Source of the DNA: Mixophyes australis
Taxonomy: Eukaryota; Chordata; Amphibia; Anura; Limnodynastidae
NCBI GenBank assembly: GCA_036250195.1
Contig: JAVHZZ010000003.1
Span: 341,973,875 to 342,037,874, forward strand
Direction of reading: 5' to 3'
Length of the DNA: 64,000 bases
The position numbers were made by a program, and so were the translations under genes. This document shows, one piece after another, positions 12,030 through 22,244 of this stretch. The notes beneath the pieces were generated by a model. It had not been told where the DNA came from and searched no databases. It was given only the letters and a program-made list of their open reading frames with translations. Numbering within the stretch: position 1 is the stretch's first letter; every line of letters starts with the position of its first letter.

Positions 12030-12670
12030 GATACACTGGTGAAAAAACATCATATTGGTGATAAACTGGATGATATATTGGTGATACCAGTAAACTGTCA
12101 GTTACAATGATAATTTGTGGTAAAAATAATGATAAGAGATGAGTGAATTGATAGCATTTCTTTGCTGTGTGCTTATGGTTCAGCTCCACTTAGTTTGCAG
12201 TTTGACCTAAATTCTAAACTGGAGGTAAATGTGAAGAAAAACTAGAGATGGAAGTGGTAATGAACTGGAAGAAGAAGTGGTGACACGGGTAAACTAGAGG
12301 GTAATATAATAGTAAACATAAAGTAAATGTAGGGAAAAAGGCAAGATAATAGTATTCATTTTGAGGTAAAGCTGGTGACAAATATGAGAAAAAAGTGGTG
12401 ACAATAATAAGTGGTACTAAACTTGAAGTTAAACTAATGTAACCTTTTATCTCCAATTTACCACCACCTCTAACTCCAGTTTATCACCTTTTTTGCCTCC
12501 AGTTTAACATTCTTTTCACCTCCAGCTTATCATCAGCTTAACCTCTAGTTTACATTTACTTTAATCTCCCAATAACTATCACTTTTACCTCTACTTTATC
12601 TAATTTTAGTTCCTTATCACTACTTTTACCTTTAGTTTACCACAATGTTTACCTCCGTTTTAGTGATGAA
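12030..12670. repeat. Degenerate minisatellite that reverses orientation
   Basis: From about 12030 to 12450 the + strand repeats loose units of the form AAACTGGAGGTAAA...GTGAT. From about 12450 to 12670 the same unit occurs as its reverse complement (ATCACC...TTTACCTCCAGTTT). Unit length varies from roughly 20 to 30 bp. The switch point is near 12450. No coding interpretation is supported. Confidence 0.7.
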
Positions 12671-12682
12671 TTACCATGATCT

Positions 12683-12870
12683 AGGGCCTGATTCATTAAG
12701 GATCTTAACTTAAGAAACTTCTTATTTCAGTCTCATGGACAAAACCATGTTACAATGCAAGGGGTGCAAATTAGTATTCTGTTTTGCACATAAGTTAAAA
12801 ACTGACTGTTTTTTCATGTAGCACACAAATACTTGATAGCTTATTTGTACACTGAAATTTAAAGTTGATA
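12683..12870 (+). repeat. Left half of CATTAAGG-type MITE
   Basis: Starts GGGCCTGATTCATTAAGG and shares the interior blocks (GTTACAATGCAAGGGGTG, TTTTTTCATGTAGCACAC, ACACTGAAATTTAAA) with 57259-57552. It breaks after ACACTGAAATTTAAAGTTGA, where the LTR-like unit begins within a few bases. The second half is missing. Confidence 0.8.
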
Positions 12871-12882
12871 TTTGTGTGCTCA

Positions 12883-13541
12883 TGACGACCTGGACGTCAC
12901 TTCCGGTTGGTCCTGGCCATTGCCAAGGCAACGGTCGGGACGCTCTCTTGTAGTAGCGCCGCGTCCCTGCATCCAGGGCAGCCCCCTGTGGCTGATGATT
13001 CCTGCTGTGCCCCAATGTATGCCATTGGCTATTGCCTGTATATAAGGCAGGGAGGGCCAAGCCTCCCTGCCGGTTATAGTCCCTGCTACCCTGCTACCCT
13101 GCATACTTCTCCTGCTGTGTTGTTGCTCCTGCTATTGTTATTATCGTTGCTGACCCCTTGCCTGTATACCAACTCTGTTGTTTTGCCTGTGACCCTTGAC
13201 CTCTTGCATGGATACTGACGCTGCCTATTTGCCTGTGACCCTGACCCATTGCTTGGATACTGATGCCGCTGAATTGCCTGTGACCCTTGACCTCTTGCCT
13301 GGATACTGACGCTGTTGATCTGCCTGTGACCCTGAAACCTTTGCCGGAACCCTCACTCTGCCTCTTTGTTAAACACCTGCGCTACGTTCTCAGGCTATCA
13401 ACTCCTACTACTAGAGAACAAGACCTGGGGGCATCCGAGTACCTGTGAGCGCGTCTAGCTCTACGGAAAAGGTGACTGCTATAGGCAAAGACCTCTGAAA
13501 CGGTTCTAGGAGTTGATACCTGGGGCGTGAGCCCTAACACA
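12883..13541 (+). mobile_element. LTR-like unit, probably Ty3/gypsy-type
   Basis: GC-rich block that differs sharply from its surroundings. A TATA box (TATATAA) lies at about 13039-13045. It is followed by several copies of a roughly 45-60-bp unit of the form CCTGTGACCCTTGACCTCTT...GGATACTGACGCTG at about 13140-13340. Such tandem repeats in R/U5 are common in amphibian gypsy LTRs. It begins TGACGACC and ends near CCTAACA. No matching 5-bp duplication was found, so the boundaries are approximate and the unit may be truncated. Confidence 0.6.
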
Positions 13542-13558
13542 CAGTCGTTTATGAGCAG

Positions 13559-14113
13559 ATGTTATTTGGTTTATAGTTATGTATTATAAGGTTATATGTA
13601 CTATAGTTTAAACTGGTTTCTGGGCGGGAAAATCATAGTCATCATTTGGAGAGCAGACCCCCACCCTTGGAATGTTGACCCCCCACCCTTGGAGGGGATT
13701 GTTTGAACTGGCCTATGACCTGCATTTCACTGGACCCTCCTGAAGCCTGGACCTATAGAAGCAAGCCACATCATCTGTATTGTTTTCTCTGTAACACTGA
13801 GTGTATATAAACAGCTCCCTAGGACCAGCTAAAACAGTCATCACTGGCCACAGACTTCTGGACTGAAGGACTGTCTCGCTGGACTCAGCAGATAGCGCAG
13901 CGTATGTATGTATGTATTTGGTATCGGCTGTATTGTACTTGTTTATTGAACTGCTAAACATTTTTCCTTTTTGCTAAATAAATTGCTTGTGCTTTGTAAC
14001 ACATAAATCGCTTAAACAATGCTTATTAAAATTAAATTACTTTAATAGGGACAGGCTACCAGGTGGGGAAGGGAGACAAACACTGTGAACTGTGGTGGCG
14101 TCAGATATTATCA
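13559..14113 (+). mobile_element. Retrovirus-like LTR followed by a possible primer-binding site
   Basis: About 555 bp from TGTTATTTGG to TATTATCA. A TATA box (TATATAAA) is at 13804-13811 and the polyadenylation signal AATAAA at 13977-13982. These are spaced as in an LTR with its transcription start between them. Immediately after the CA end comes TTGGTGGTAGTAGTAG (14115-14130), in the place of a tRNA primer-binding site. No gag, pol or env remnant is recognised downstream, so this is an old, mostly deleted endogenous element. Confidence 0.55.
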
Positions 14114-14130
14114 ATTGGTGGTAGTAGTAG

Positions 14131-16737
14131 TGAAACACAGGGCTCCAAAAGGACCACAATACTAACTAGAAGGTATGTAGTAGAATAGTCACTCACCCAA
14201 AGTAGTGGGCGTTAAGCTTGCAGTGTATTATGACCCATGCAGTGCTTCAGGTGCCCATAGCAAACAGGATTGTTAAATAAGGGGAATGCAGCATGAGCAA
14301 GCATGTCCATAGTACTAGGCAAGTCTGCCAGACTCTGTACCTCTGCGAATCACTATATGCAGTCCATTAGCTTAATTCCACTAGGGTTGGCAAATGGATA
14401 AAGCTCAGTCTGTGACTTGTGAAGTACCTGTTTGAGTGAGCAGAATAATTCATTTAATGTACATATATTACTATTAGCAGATGTTCAGCAAATCAAACAA
14501 GGTTTATAATCAAAGTGATGCTATTTTTATTTACTCAGTAGCCATCTCTCTGGGATTTCCTCATTCTAAAACTTGGCATAGGGGGCTGACTGGCACAGGA
14601 TGTAGCCATCATGGCATGGACCAGGATAGCATGCCACAACACTCATTATATGTATGTTTCAGAGAGTAATAATGATGGCGTTTGGTATATATCTCTGCTC
14701 TTTTGTCGTGGTGGTCTCAGACCTATATGTGTGCAATATATAGCTCCCAAGGCATTAGGTAGTCCTCAGAGCCAATATAATGCTACCTTAGCTAATGCCA
14801 CTGTGCCTCCTGGCTGTGGAAGCAGATATATGTAGGCAACAGTATTTTTAGTGCACTTAATACTTCAGAAAGTGCCTTGAAAATGTTTGTCTGCCATTAA
14901 AGGGCACATACACTGGAAGGAGCCTATGGCCATAAAATGGATAGCGCACATTAATATGTACAACCCAGACACTGCATTGAATCATGATTTTAAAGACTTC
15001 AGATCATCTCTCACCTTCTCATAAAAATTCAGGAGGTTAGTGTAGTTCAACTATAACATTCAAATAGCCTCCTGATCTGAGAAGAAGTTCAGGGCCAAAC
15101 TTACTCTAAAAATGCTTACTCTGTGTGGCCTCCAAGGACCATGGAACTAATTGTGCTCCTCCTCCTCCTACATTCTTCTCATATCATCCAAAAACCACAA
15201 CCCATCTCAACAACACCATGCACAATATTGCCAAAAAACGTCATATTGCAAATAGATTTGATACCCTTCTTATAGACACTATACACAATTATAGGTAAAG
15301 TGTCGGTGATTTCTGCAATCTTGGCTCTCATCATCACTTATTTTTTCTGGTGGGATTTCCAGCAGTTTGCAAATCTGCAGCTTGACACATTTATGGATTT
15401 GTATACTTAACGTCTAAAAAATTGGGACGGCCATGTATAATGTGACGGTATAAGGCAAACTTTGGGAGGTATTCACTTTTTTTCTGCATGTGCACAGTAA
15501 AACAAAGCTCATTTTTAGCTATCTGAAGTTTGACTTATGTCTTAATCAGGCTGACAGAATACAATACATAATATTGTACTCTGTACTATAGTACAGTACT
15601 TAATGTTGATCCCTGTTTTGTGACAAAGTTGCTTAACATACTGTGTAATCTAAGATCCAGTCTATTTAAATAATCATTTTTTGGTTTCCTTGGCGCTGGA
15701 GATACAAGTGTATAGATACTGGGACAGTATTATTACCGTATGTGTTTTGTATCAGTGCAAATGGGAAGTAGGCTTAAATCACTGAATAAAAACAATTATC
15801 AGTGCTGAGACAACAGGCAACACCCATAATGACTGAATCCACGTAATAAATAAAAAAAATCACATTTTGATCAAACATTACACAGAAAATAATAATAACA
15901 TTACATATATCAGTGCATTGATAATAACATTGCCACTCCACATATTATATCATAAAAATATATATAAATATTGGATGATGCAATCCTAAGCCACTGAATT
16001 ATCAGGACAGAAATTTGGCTAAATAGGCAGTTATATGCTGTCAATGTTGATATAAGAGGAAATGATTTTGTACCATATAGTCCCCAAATTGGAAAGTTCC
16101 ATGAAATTTGGTTTTAGTAGGCTTAAATCACACTGCAAAAACAACTGTTTCTTGACATTTTGCAGTTTACCTACAAAACATCACTCTATGGTAGAACTTA
16201 CTAAGCCAGTTGTGAAATTTGCCAAATCGAAACTCAGAATCTGAATTGTGAGGCACGCTCATCTTTAGAAATATAAACCTTACATACAATATACTTCTGA
16301 AGTTTACTCTTTTAGTACTAACAGAAGAAATGGTATAATAAAATTATAACAAATTGTATGTTCTTCCAGACCAATATTTTGCTACTATTGTAATGATTAA
16401 GTTTTAGAACAAAACAACATATTTAAAATTATTCCCTGCTATCATATATCTTGATCGAAAGGCCATAGTTTTCTGCAAATGCTATATTGCGTTGTAGAAA
16501 CAACCTACAAAAGGATGTCATGTTATCTTTTTCAACACCAGTTATATTTTAAATGTGATATAATCTTACTTCTGAATTGGATAGCTTAAACAGTTCTTTG
16601 GAAAATGTCAGCTGTATTCAGTTATAGCTAACAAATCTTCTCTATAACTGTTGATATTGGTCTTCAACAGCACCTACAGCAAACAGAATGTTTCTTCTTT
16701 TTATGAAAAATAATTAATTTAATGCATAAGGACAAAT
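14131..16737. other. No gene recognised
   Basis: No convincing coding or repeat signal by eye. AT content rises toward the right. Frames at 14481-14835 and 16062-16244 lack motifs. If the unit at 13559 is a 5' LTR, eroded internal retroviral sequence could lie at the start of this stretch. Confidence 0.4.
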
Positions 16738-16851
16738 ACACACACACACACACACACACACCACACACACACACACACACACTATACACACCACACACAC
16801 TATACACACCACACGCACGTACGTACGTACGTACGTACACACACACATACA
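16738..16851. repeat. AC microsatellite with ACGT sub-array
   Basis: AC repeats with CC, TAT and GC interruptions. A pure ACGT tetranucleotide run at about 16817-16838 follows, then AC/ATAC again. The array directly abuts the left end of the zinc-finger element and matches a second AC array at its right end. Confidence 0.95.
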
Positions 16852-18283
16852 TACTTGTTTTTATTGCATCGTGAGGACCCATTTCTGGAACATGGCATAT
16901 AGGGACACCCCATTCCAAATGTCTTGTCGACAGAACAATCATATGGTATGTGTAGGAAAGGTTTGTCACCAGAATTACCACATAAGATTTGCACTTTGAC
17001 TTTGCATAAAGTACTGACATGGACTGCAAGATGGGGAAAGTGTCATGTATTTTGACTGTCTGAGGACGTCCACAGTCCTGCATTCATAAATGAATAAATA
17101 ATAACAATGGTAAGGAAAGTTATGTGTATCCTGGCCGTCTGAGGGCATCCGACACTTAGCCATAGAGGCTACAGTCCTGTTCAACCACTTTGCATTTTTA
17201 AAGCTGTTATATGGTTCTTTATGTAGAATTTCACCCCCAACCAGTTCCAATCTTTGAGTATGAGGCACACAACACAGTCTCGCTTTTACAGTGACTGAAC
17301 TCTGTTCTTGCCAGTTGTGAGCTTCTTGCCCCTTCGGTTTAGCTTATATCTCTTCATGTGTCGCCACAGGTATTTCCTTGCAAACAAGCCCTGGCAGGCT
17401 ACACGGTGCATGAACCCTTCAGCATCAATCTCATTGTTTGGAAGTTTACACGGGACCAGAACGCCATTGCCTGCCCTCATTGCCTCAACATTGTGTGAAA
17501 AGTTGCCCCTATTGCGAAGATGTGGCAATCGCATGCGCCTTTCTTTCGAGTGCTTGGGGAATTTCAGGGCCCAGCTACTTTAGTTTCATTGCGGTGAACA
17601 TGCTCCTTGTGACGGGCAATTTTTAAGAGGGGCTTCTCACAGTACAGGCAGTACTGCTTCTTGTTATACGCCCTGGAGCCATCACTATTCCTTGATAACG
17701 TTTGGACAGACACCGTGTCGTCTCTCCGACCCTCTGTGTTTAAAACACGGCTAGCAGAATGTCGAGAATGGTCGTACATAGAACTCATCTCTGGGTACCT
17801 GCACTCTGCTGCGCTGGTGAGCAACGGGGCATCACCGCTGGTGTCTGAACTGCTCTCCTCCGAAGTGTCAGGGGCATACTCGTCTCCACTGCTCTCCGGG
17901 CTATAGTCGAAGGTACTGGTGGGCACTGTCATGCTTCAATATCCACGCTTTAAGTTCAGCAGCACACGGATTCCACTGTGTCTTTAAGCGCTTGATGCAG
18001 CTATTTCCTTTTCCTGCTCCTGCTATACATTTGAATGAAATACTGGCCTCCATCGGTGAGATGCACAAACACTTTCTCCCCTCCCCTCCACATTGGACAC
18101 ACGCACATTTCTGTTTCCAACAAATGTGACTCGTGGGGGGACATACAAGATTTTTATGCTGAGCACATCAGCAAGGTCCCCTGCATTGATTAGCCTTGAG
18201 AAGCTTTGTGGGGACCTTAAATTTTTTAAACAGTGATGGTGTGTAAACAGGTTAATGTCCCCACAAGCATATGAATGCAAGTA
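16852..18283 (-). mobile_element. DNA-transposon-like element inserted in an AC microsatellite
   Basis: Imperfect terminal inverted repeats pair at 18 of 27 positions. The left end is 16852-16878 (starts TACTTG, ends GTGAGGAC). The right end, read in reverse, is 18283-18257 (starts TACTTG, ends GTGGGGAC). Both ends are embedded in AC repeats, so the target seems to have been a microsatellite or the AC tract belongs to the element. A second GTGGGGACC block lies internally at about 18207-18215. The interior carries the frameshifted minus-strand gene described separately. No transposase core with an acidic catalytic triad is recognisable, so the superfamily cannot be named from sequence alone. 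Confidence 0.6.
17286..17932 (-). pseudogene. Decayed two-zinc-finger transposon-associated protein gene
   Basis: Two overlapping frames make up one broken gene. The first (start 17932) encodes 122 residues: an acidic, Ser-rich N-terminus, then a finger C95-X2-C98-X9-H108-X4-H113. It ends at a stop at 17564. A one-base shift near 17565-17575 restores a continuation (ALKFPKHSKERR, then LRNRGNFSHN) into the frame that ends at 17286. That part has a second finger-like segment, CQGLF..KYLWRHM, and ends KNRVQSL. I recall this layout from uncharacterised fish and amphibian proteins, in which the second finger normally reads CxYC...HMxxC. Here one Cys is Arg and the last Cys is Tyr, so the finger is dead. 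The remainder of the protein is not recognised downstream. Role unknown; probably DNA binding by a transposon protein. Confidence 0.7.
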
Positions 18284-18318
18284 CACACACACACACACAC
18301 ACACATACGCACACACAT
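18281..18318. repeat. AC microsatellite, right flank of element
   Basis: AC repeats with an ATACGC interruption immediately outside the right terminal repeat of the zinc-finger element. Together with 16738-16851 this suggests one original AC tract split by insertion. Confidence 0.95.
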
Positions 18319-18639
18319 ATACAACAAGATATCGATCGTCTGCACTCAATTAACAGTGTTAATTATATTCTAGCTACTTCAAGCTGTCCTCTATTAAAAA
18401 CAGAGAATGTTAGCTTCACATATTGGTCTATATGTTAAGCTGAACTGCTCACACCAAAGACTTCCCCTTCTGGCCAGTCCTACACTAAATAAAATATAAA
18501 CATGAATTCAATCTGAATTTCAACATGATTCTCGCATACTTTTTAGCCAGGGTGTGCCTGACCTGCACATAGTTATTGAAGGCAAGTACTCTCCATGCAA
18601 TAGCAGCCATTAGATACCTAGGGATTCGGCTGACACAGG

Positions 18640-19292
18640 TTAGATAGAAATGGAAGCTGCACAGGAGCAGGCTGGTCTGGGGGGCAGAGTACTTCATTGT
18701 GACAGCCTCGGTTCTCTCATCGCTACCTCTCAGAGCTGCTACCACTTCTGTGACTAATCAGCTGTTGTCCCGAGTTACCACCGCTACCTCAGTCTGCTCT
18801 CAGCTCGTGGCCTGTGTTGAACTATCGCTGCTCCAGTATCTCTATTACCATCTCCAGAGTACTTCATCGTGACATCCTCGGTTCTCTCATAGCTACCTCT
18901 CAGAGCTGCTACTACTTCTGTGACTCATCAGCTGTTGTCCGCAAATGACCCTAACTACCTCTGACTCTTTTCAGTTTCTGCTCTGCATAGAATCACTGCT
19001 GTTCCAAGTATGTCAGTGTCACCTCCTGAATACTAAATCATGTCAGCATCGGTTCTCTCTCTACTGCCGTTCAAACTCCTATTGTTCATAGGACTCCTCC
19101 ATTGTAGTCCTGTAGTTCAGCTGTTCACTCACTCGTGGGACCGCGACCTGCAGGTTTGGTGCCACTAAGACCATACTTCCTTGCGGGGTTCCTGGTGAAA
19201 ACTACCTTCCTGTTAGATGCCACGCCAGTGGGTGGGCCTAGCTATGCTCAGCAGAGCCTAGGGATCTATTTCCAGTATTGCCAACTGTGACA
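18640..19292 (+). mobile_element. LTR-like unit with 170-bp internal duplication
   Basis: An 84-bp block (starts GAGTACTTCAT, ends TGTTGTCC) at 18687-18770 recurs at 18857-18940 with few changes. A third, more diverged copy begins near 19028. The unit ends with CCAACTGTGACA, similar to gypsy LTR 3' ends. It contains a CCGCGACCTGC block also found in the LTR-like unit at 21334-21868. There is no visible poly(A) signal or target duplication; the left boundary is uncertain. Confidence 0.4.
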
Positions 19293-21333
19293 GATACTTA
19301 TGGCAGTCCAGTACTGGTATTATCCAAAAGAGTCCCCAAGACTTCTGTACATTATACCTGAAGCAGTAAAAATTAGCACTCAGACACTCTCTACATAAAT
19401 AATGGTTAGCTGATCAAACTCCTTACCCCCATGTTAAAATAATCCATAAAACCAAAAATCTTCTTTTCATCCATACAACATAGTCCAAACAGTACAGTCC
19501 TTGTCCTCATGCTTCTGCACCGATCACTCATAATTTATTTGATTGTCTCCATGCAGAATTCCTAGGTTTAAATATATTCTCTGGCACTGTCCAACAGTGC
19601 TGGTTTGGACTTGTCTCAGAGCTTGTAAATTAATAACGTTATTACTGTATTTTAGTTTTCAGAAACTGAAACATAATCTGCATATATTTCGGTAAGTGGT
19701 CTTATTACTTTATGATTCTCAGGAAATAAAGTGCAAAGAATTTGCTACAGTATATTCTCTATTTTAATTTTCTCCTAATATTTATTTTATAAAGTGACTT
19801 TAATGCAATAATCGAAGGAGAGTCCTTATTTTTGACAGTCTAAGTGATGTGGACAGCTGGGAAAGGGCAAAGCCTTGCAAAAAATAGAATGGTTTGGGAC
19901 ATTAAGGTGTGTTATTGGCAACTGGGGGTGTGACCACTTTGTTCCAATTTTATGATTTGGAAAGCTGGCAGAGATGGTATAATTGTTGTGCAATTATGCA
20001 ATAGTAAATGTAGCATTTCACACATTTATTAATACTGACTTTTGAGAGCAAACAGTTTAGCTTAACAGTTTACAATTAAGACATCAAACCAAACAAGTCT
20101 AATAAATAGATACTTAAGCAATGATTATTCACTGGCGAATGTCTTCAAAACCCCAACATGCTAATATGTTGCTACAAGCAGAGCTCGAACATGCAGAAGG
20201 GAAACAAGCGTGCTTCCTTGGGTGCAGTGCAATTTGTGGGTTCAGACTTCACTGCCTAAAAAGTTCCTCTCCACCTGCAAACCATTACTGCTGACTGGTG
20301 AAGTAGTGATTAAAGATGAGTGAATCCATTTGAGTAATTTTGAAATTTCGCCAAATTTTAGCGATTTTGGAAAATCAGTCCAGGTTAATGTACCCTTAAC
20401 GTTCAGCCACTATCAGTACATGAAACATAGAGCAAGGATCAAGAAAGTCACAGGTCTATAGCCTTAGAAAAAGCTTCTAAAAAGGCACTAAGTTCCCCTT
20501 TAGCACTCATTCTTCTTGGATTGGTCTCTGTAAGTGCTATTCTTTTTATTGTGACTTGTGAGCTGTGATTATCAGTACTCTGTTACTATTGTAATAATAT
20601 TTTTTAATTTAGTTCTGTGCAAACTTGATACAAAGAAGAATTTCCTAAGTTGCTTTTTTTGTTTTTGTTTTATATCTTGTTTAGTTGCTATCCACAAAGT
20701 TCATTACATTTCTTGTTATCTCAGCTGGTGTATTTTTTGCCAAGAACTGACTTGCACAAAAAAAAGATTTTTTTTCCACTTGTCACTATCACTCGGCAAT
20801 CTGGCCATGCCCTGTAATTGAAGCTAACATTGCATATAAAGCAATCACTGACAAGAACTTTATAAAGGATGATGACTTATATGAAGAAAAGTACACCTCC
20901 CAAACAAAAGTGTCAAACATCCCTTGAGAAAGTTTTTAGATCTAAGACAGACACATGAAATTATGGACTGGCTAGCCCATGTTGACAGTTCAGATGATAA
21001 TTAAACTTCTTCTTTTTCATCCTCTTTATCAAAATGTGACATATAGCTTTCTTTAATTATTCACACCTTTGTGGACTTTGAGGCAAATGTCAAGTCCTAA
21101 CAGTGGTGAAAACAAAATATATCTAAAATTAAAGTTCAGTGACAGTGACTATTCCTAGCAGTTTTAAGATGAACATGGAGAGACAGTAGTTCTGCAATGT
21201 GATAGTAGTCCTCAGAGGGATAATGAGGATGAACATTAATTCTTCTCCAATTCTTCTTCAATGCTCAAAGATAAGAAAAACAATCTACCGTCAAGTAATA
21301 AGCCTAAATCTGGCACGGGCAGAAAAGAGCAAA
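19293..21333. other. No gene recognised
   Basis: AT-rich. Around 20840-21250 there are short acidic, Ser/Asp-rich translations in shifting frames that could be the eroded N-terminal region of a transposase, but no catalytic motif is present, so no call is made. Confidence 0.4.
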
Positions 21334-21868
21334 TGTCACCGCTGCCTCAATTGTTACCTCGCCAGCTGACTGATACTGAGGGCCGCGACCTGCGCATCCC
21401 TTGCAGCGAAGTAACAACTGAGGCAGCGGTGACAGCCCACCAGGATGTAGGATGGAAGAGTAGTCAACAAGCCGGGTCACAACCAGAGGAACGGATAAAG
21501 CCAAATCAGAAGCAGGAGCATGGTCAGGAAGCCGGGTCAATACCAAATATCAGTCTAAGCCAGAATCAGGAACCGAAGGAGAAGTCAGGAACAAGCCGGG
21601 TCAGAATCCAAGTAACAGCAACACAGGAACAAATGCTGGAGCAAGGCTGAAGACCTAATACTCTGGCACTAGACATGAGTCAGAGGCTGCTTTATATACC
21701 CTAAGGTGCCTCCTGATAGGGTTAGGGAGATTTAGCCGGTAACACATGCTGGCTGCAGACAGGTGAGCAGAGATAGCGTCCTGCTGCTAGGCAACAGGAC
21801 GTGGTTGCTTGAAGGGTGCAGGCGTCCGTCTCCTGCCCTAAGTGTCAGTGCGGAGACGGTGCCTGACA
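21334..21868 (-). mobile_element. Ty3/gypsy-type LTR, minus orientation
   Basis: Read on the minus strand it begins TGTCAGGCACCG and ends GCAGCGGTGACA, giving TGTCA/TGACA ends. A TATA-like TATATAAA lies at about 21690-21698 (minus). Downstream of it are repeated units built on GACCCGGCTT, the tandem U5 repeats typical of amphibian gypsy LTRs. An internal hairpin pairs 21334-21361 with about 21404-21432. No 5-bp duplication is seen, so it may be truncated or lie next to lost internal sequence. The 129-codon + frame through it is not a gene. Confidence 0.65.
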
Positions 21869-21897
21869 CACCTAAAATCCGAATGGCTGAAAAAACT

Positions 21898-22244
21898 ATT
21901 TTAATATAATGCAGACTTGCCTCCAAACCCAGGCTGTAGATCTCCGATCGCAGCAGGATGCTGACCGCAAGTTATTCTGAATAGAGAGGTGTCCGTCACT
22001 AGACTTTCACATCATTGCGATCTCTATCAATTTTAATTCAAAGCGGCAATGTCAGGACTCCGCAGGTTAAGTGTTTAAACACTTAACCCAACATTGCTGC
22101 TTTAAATGAAAAGTGATAGAGGTCGCAATGACGTGAAAGTCTAGTGACGGACACCTGTCTATTCGGAATAACTTGCGGTCAACATCCTGCTGCGATCGGA
22201 GATCTACAGCATGGGTTTGGAGGTAAGTCTGCTTATATTAAAAT
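21898..22244. mobile_element. 347-bp palindromic MITE/foldback element
   Basis: Arms of about 170 bp, roughly 95% identical, run from TTTTAATATAA at the left to TTATATTAAAA at the right. The centre is close to the perfect 20-bp palindrome TTAAGTGTTTAAACACTTAA. No coding capacity. Ends are AT-rich and no target duplication is certain. Confidence 0.9.

Noticed and set aside
16664..17083. 139-codon minus frame ending in CVCV repeats
   Set aside because: Mostly translation of the AC microsatellite; the upstream part has no family resemblance.
20840..21250. piggyBac-like N-terminal remnant
   Set aside because: Only short acidic segments in shifting frames; no catalytic region and no TTAA-flanked ends seen.
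21261..21650. 129-codon + frame
   Set aside because: Runs antisense through a gypsy-type LTR; no motif.
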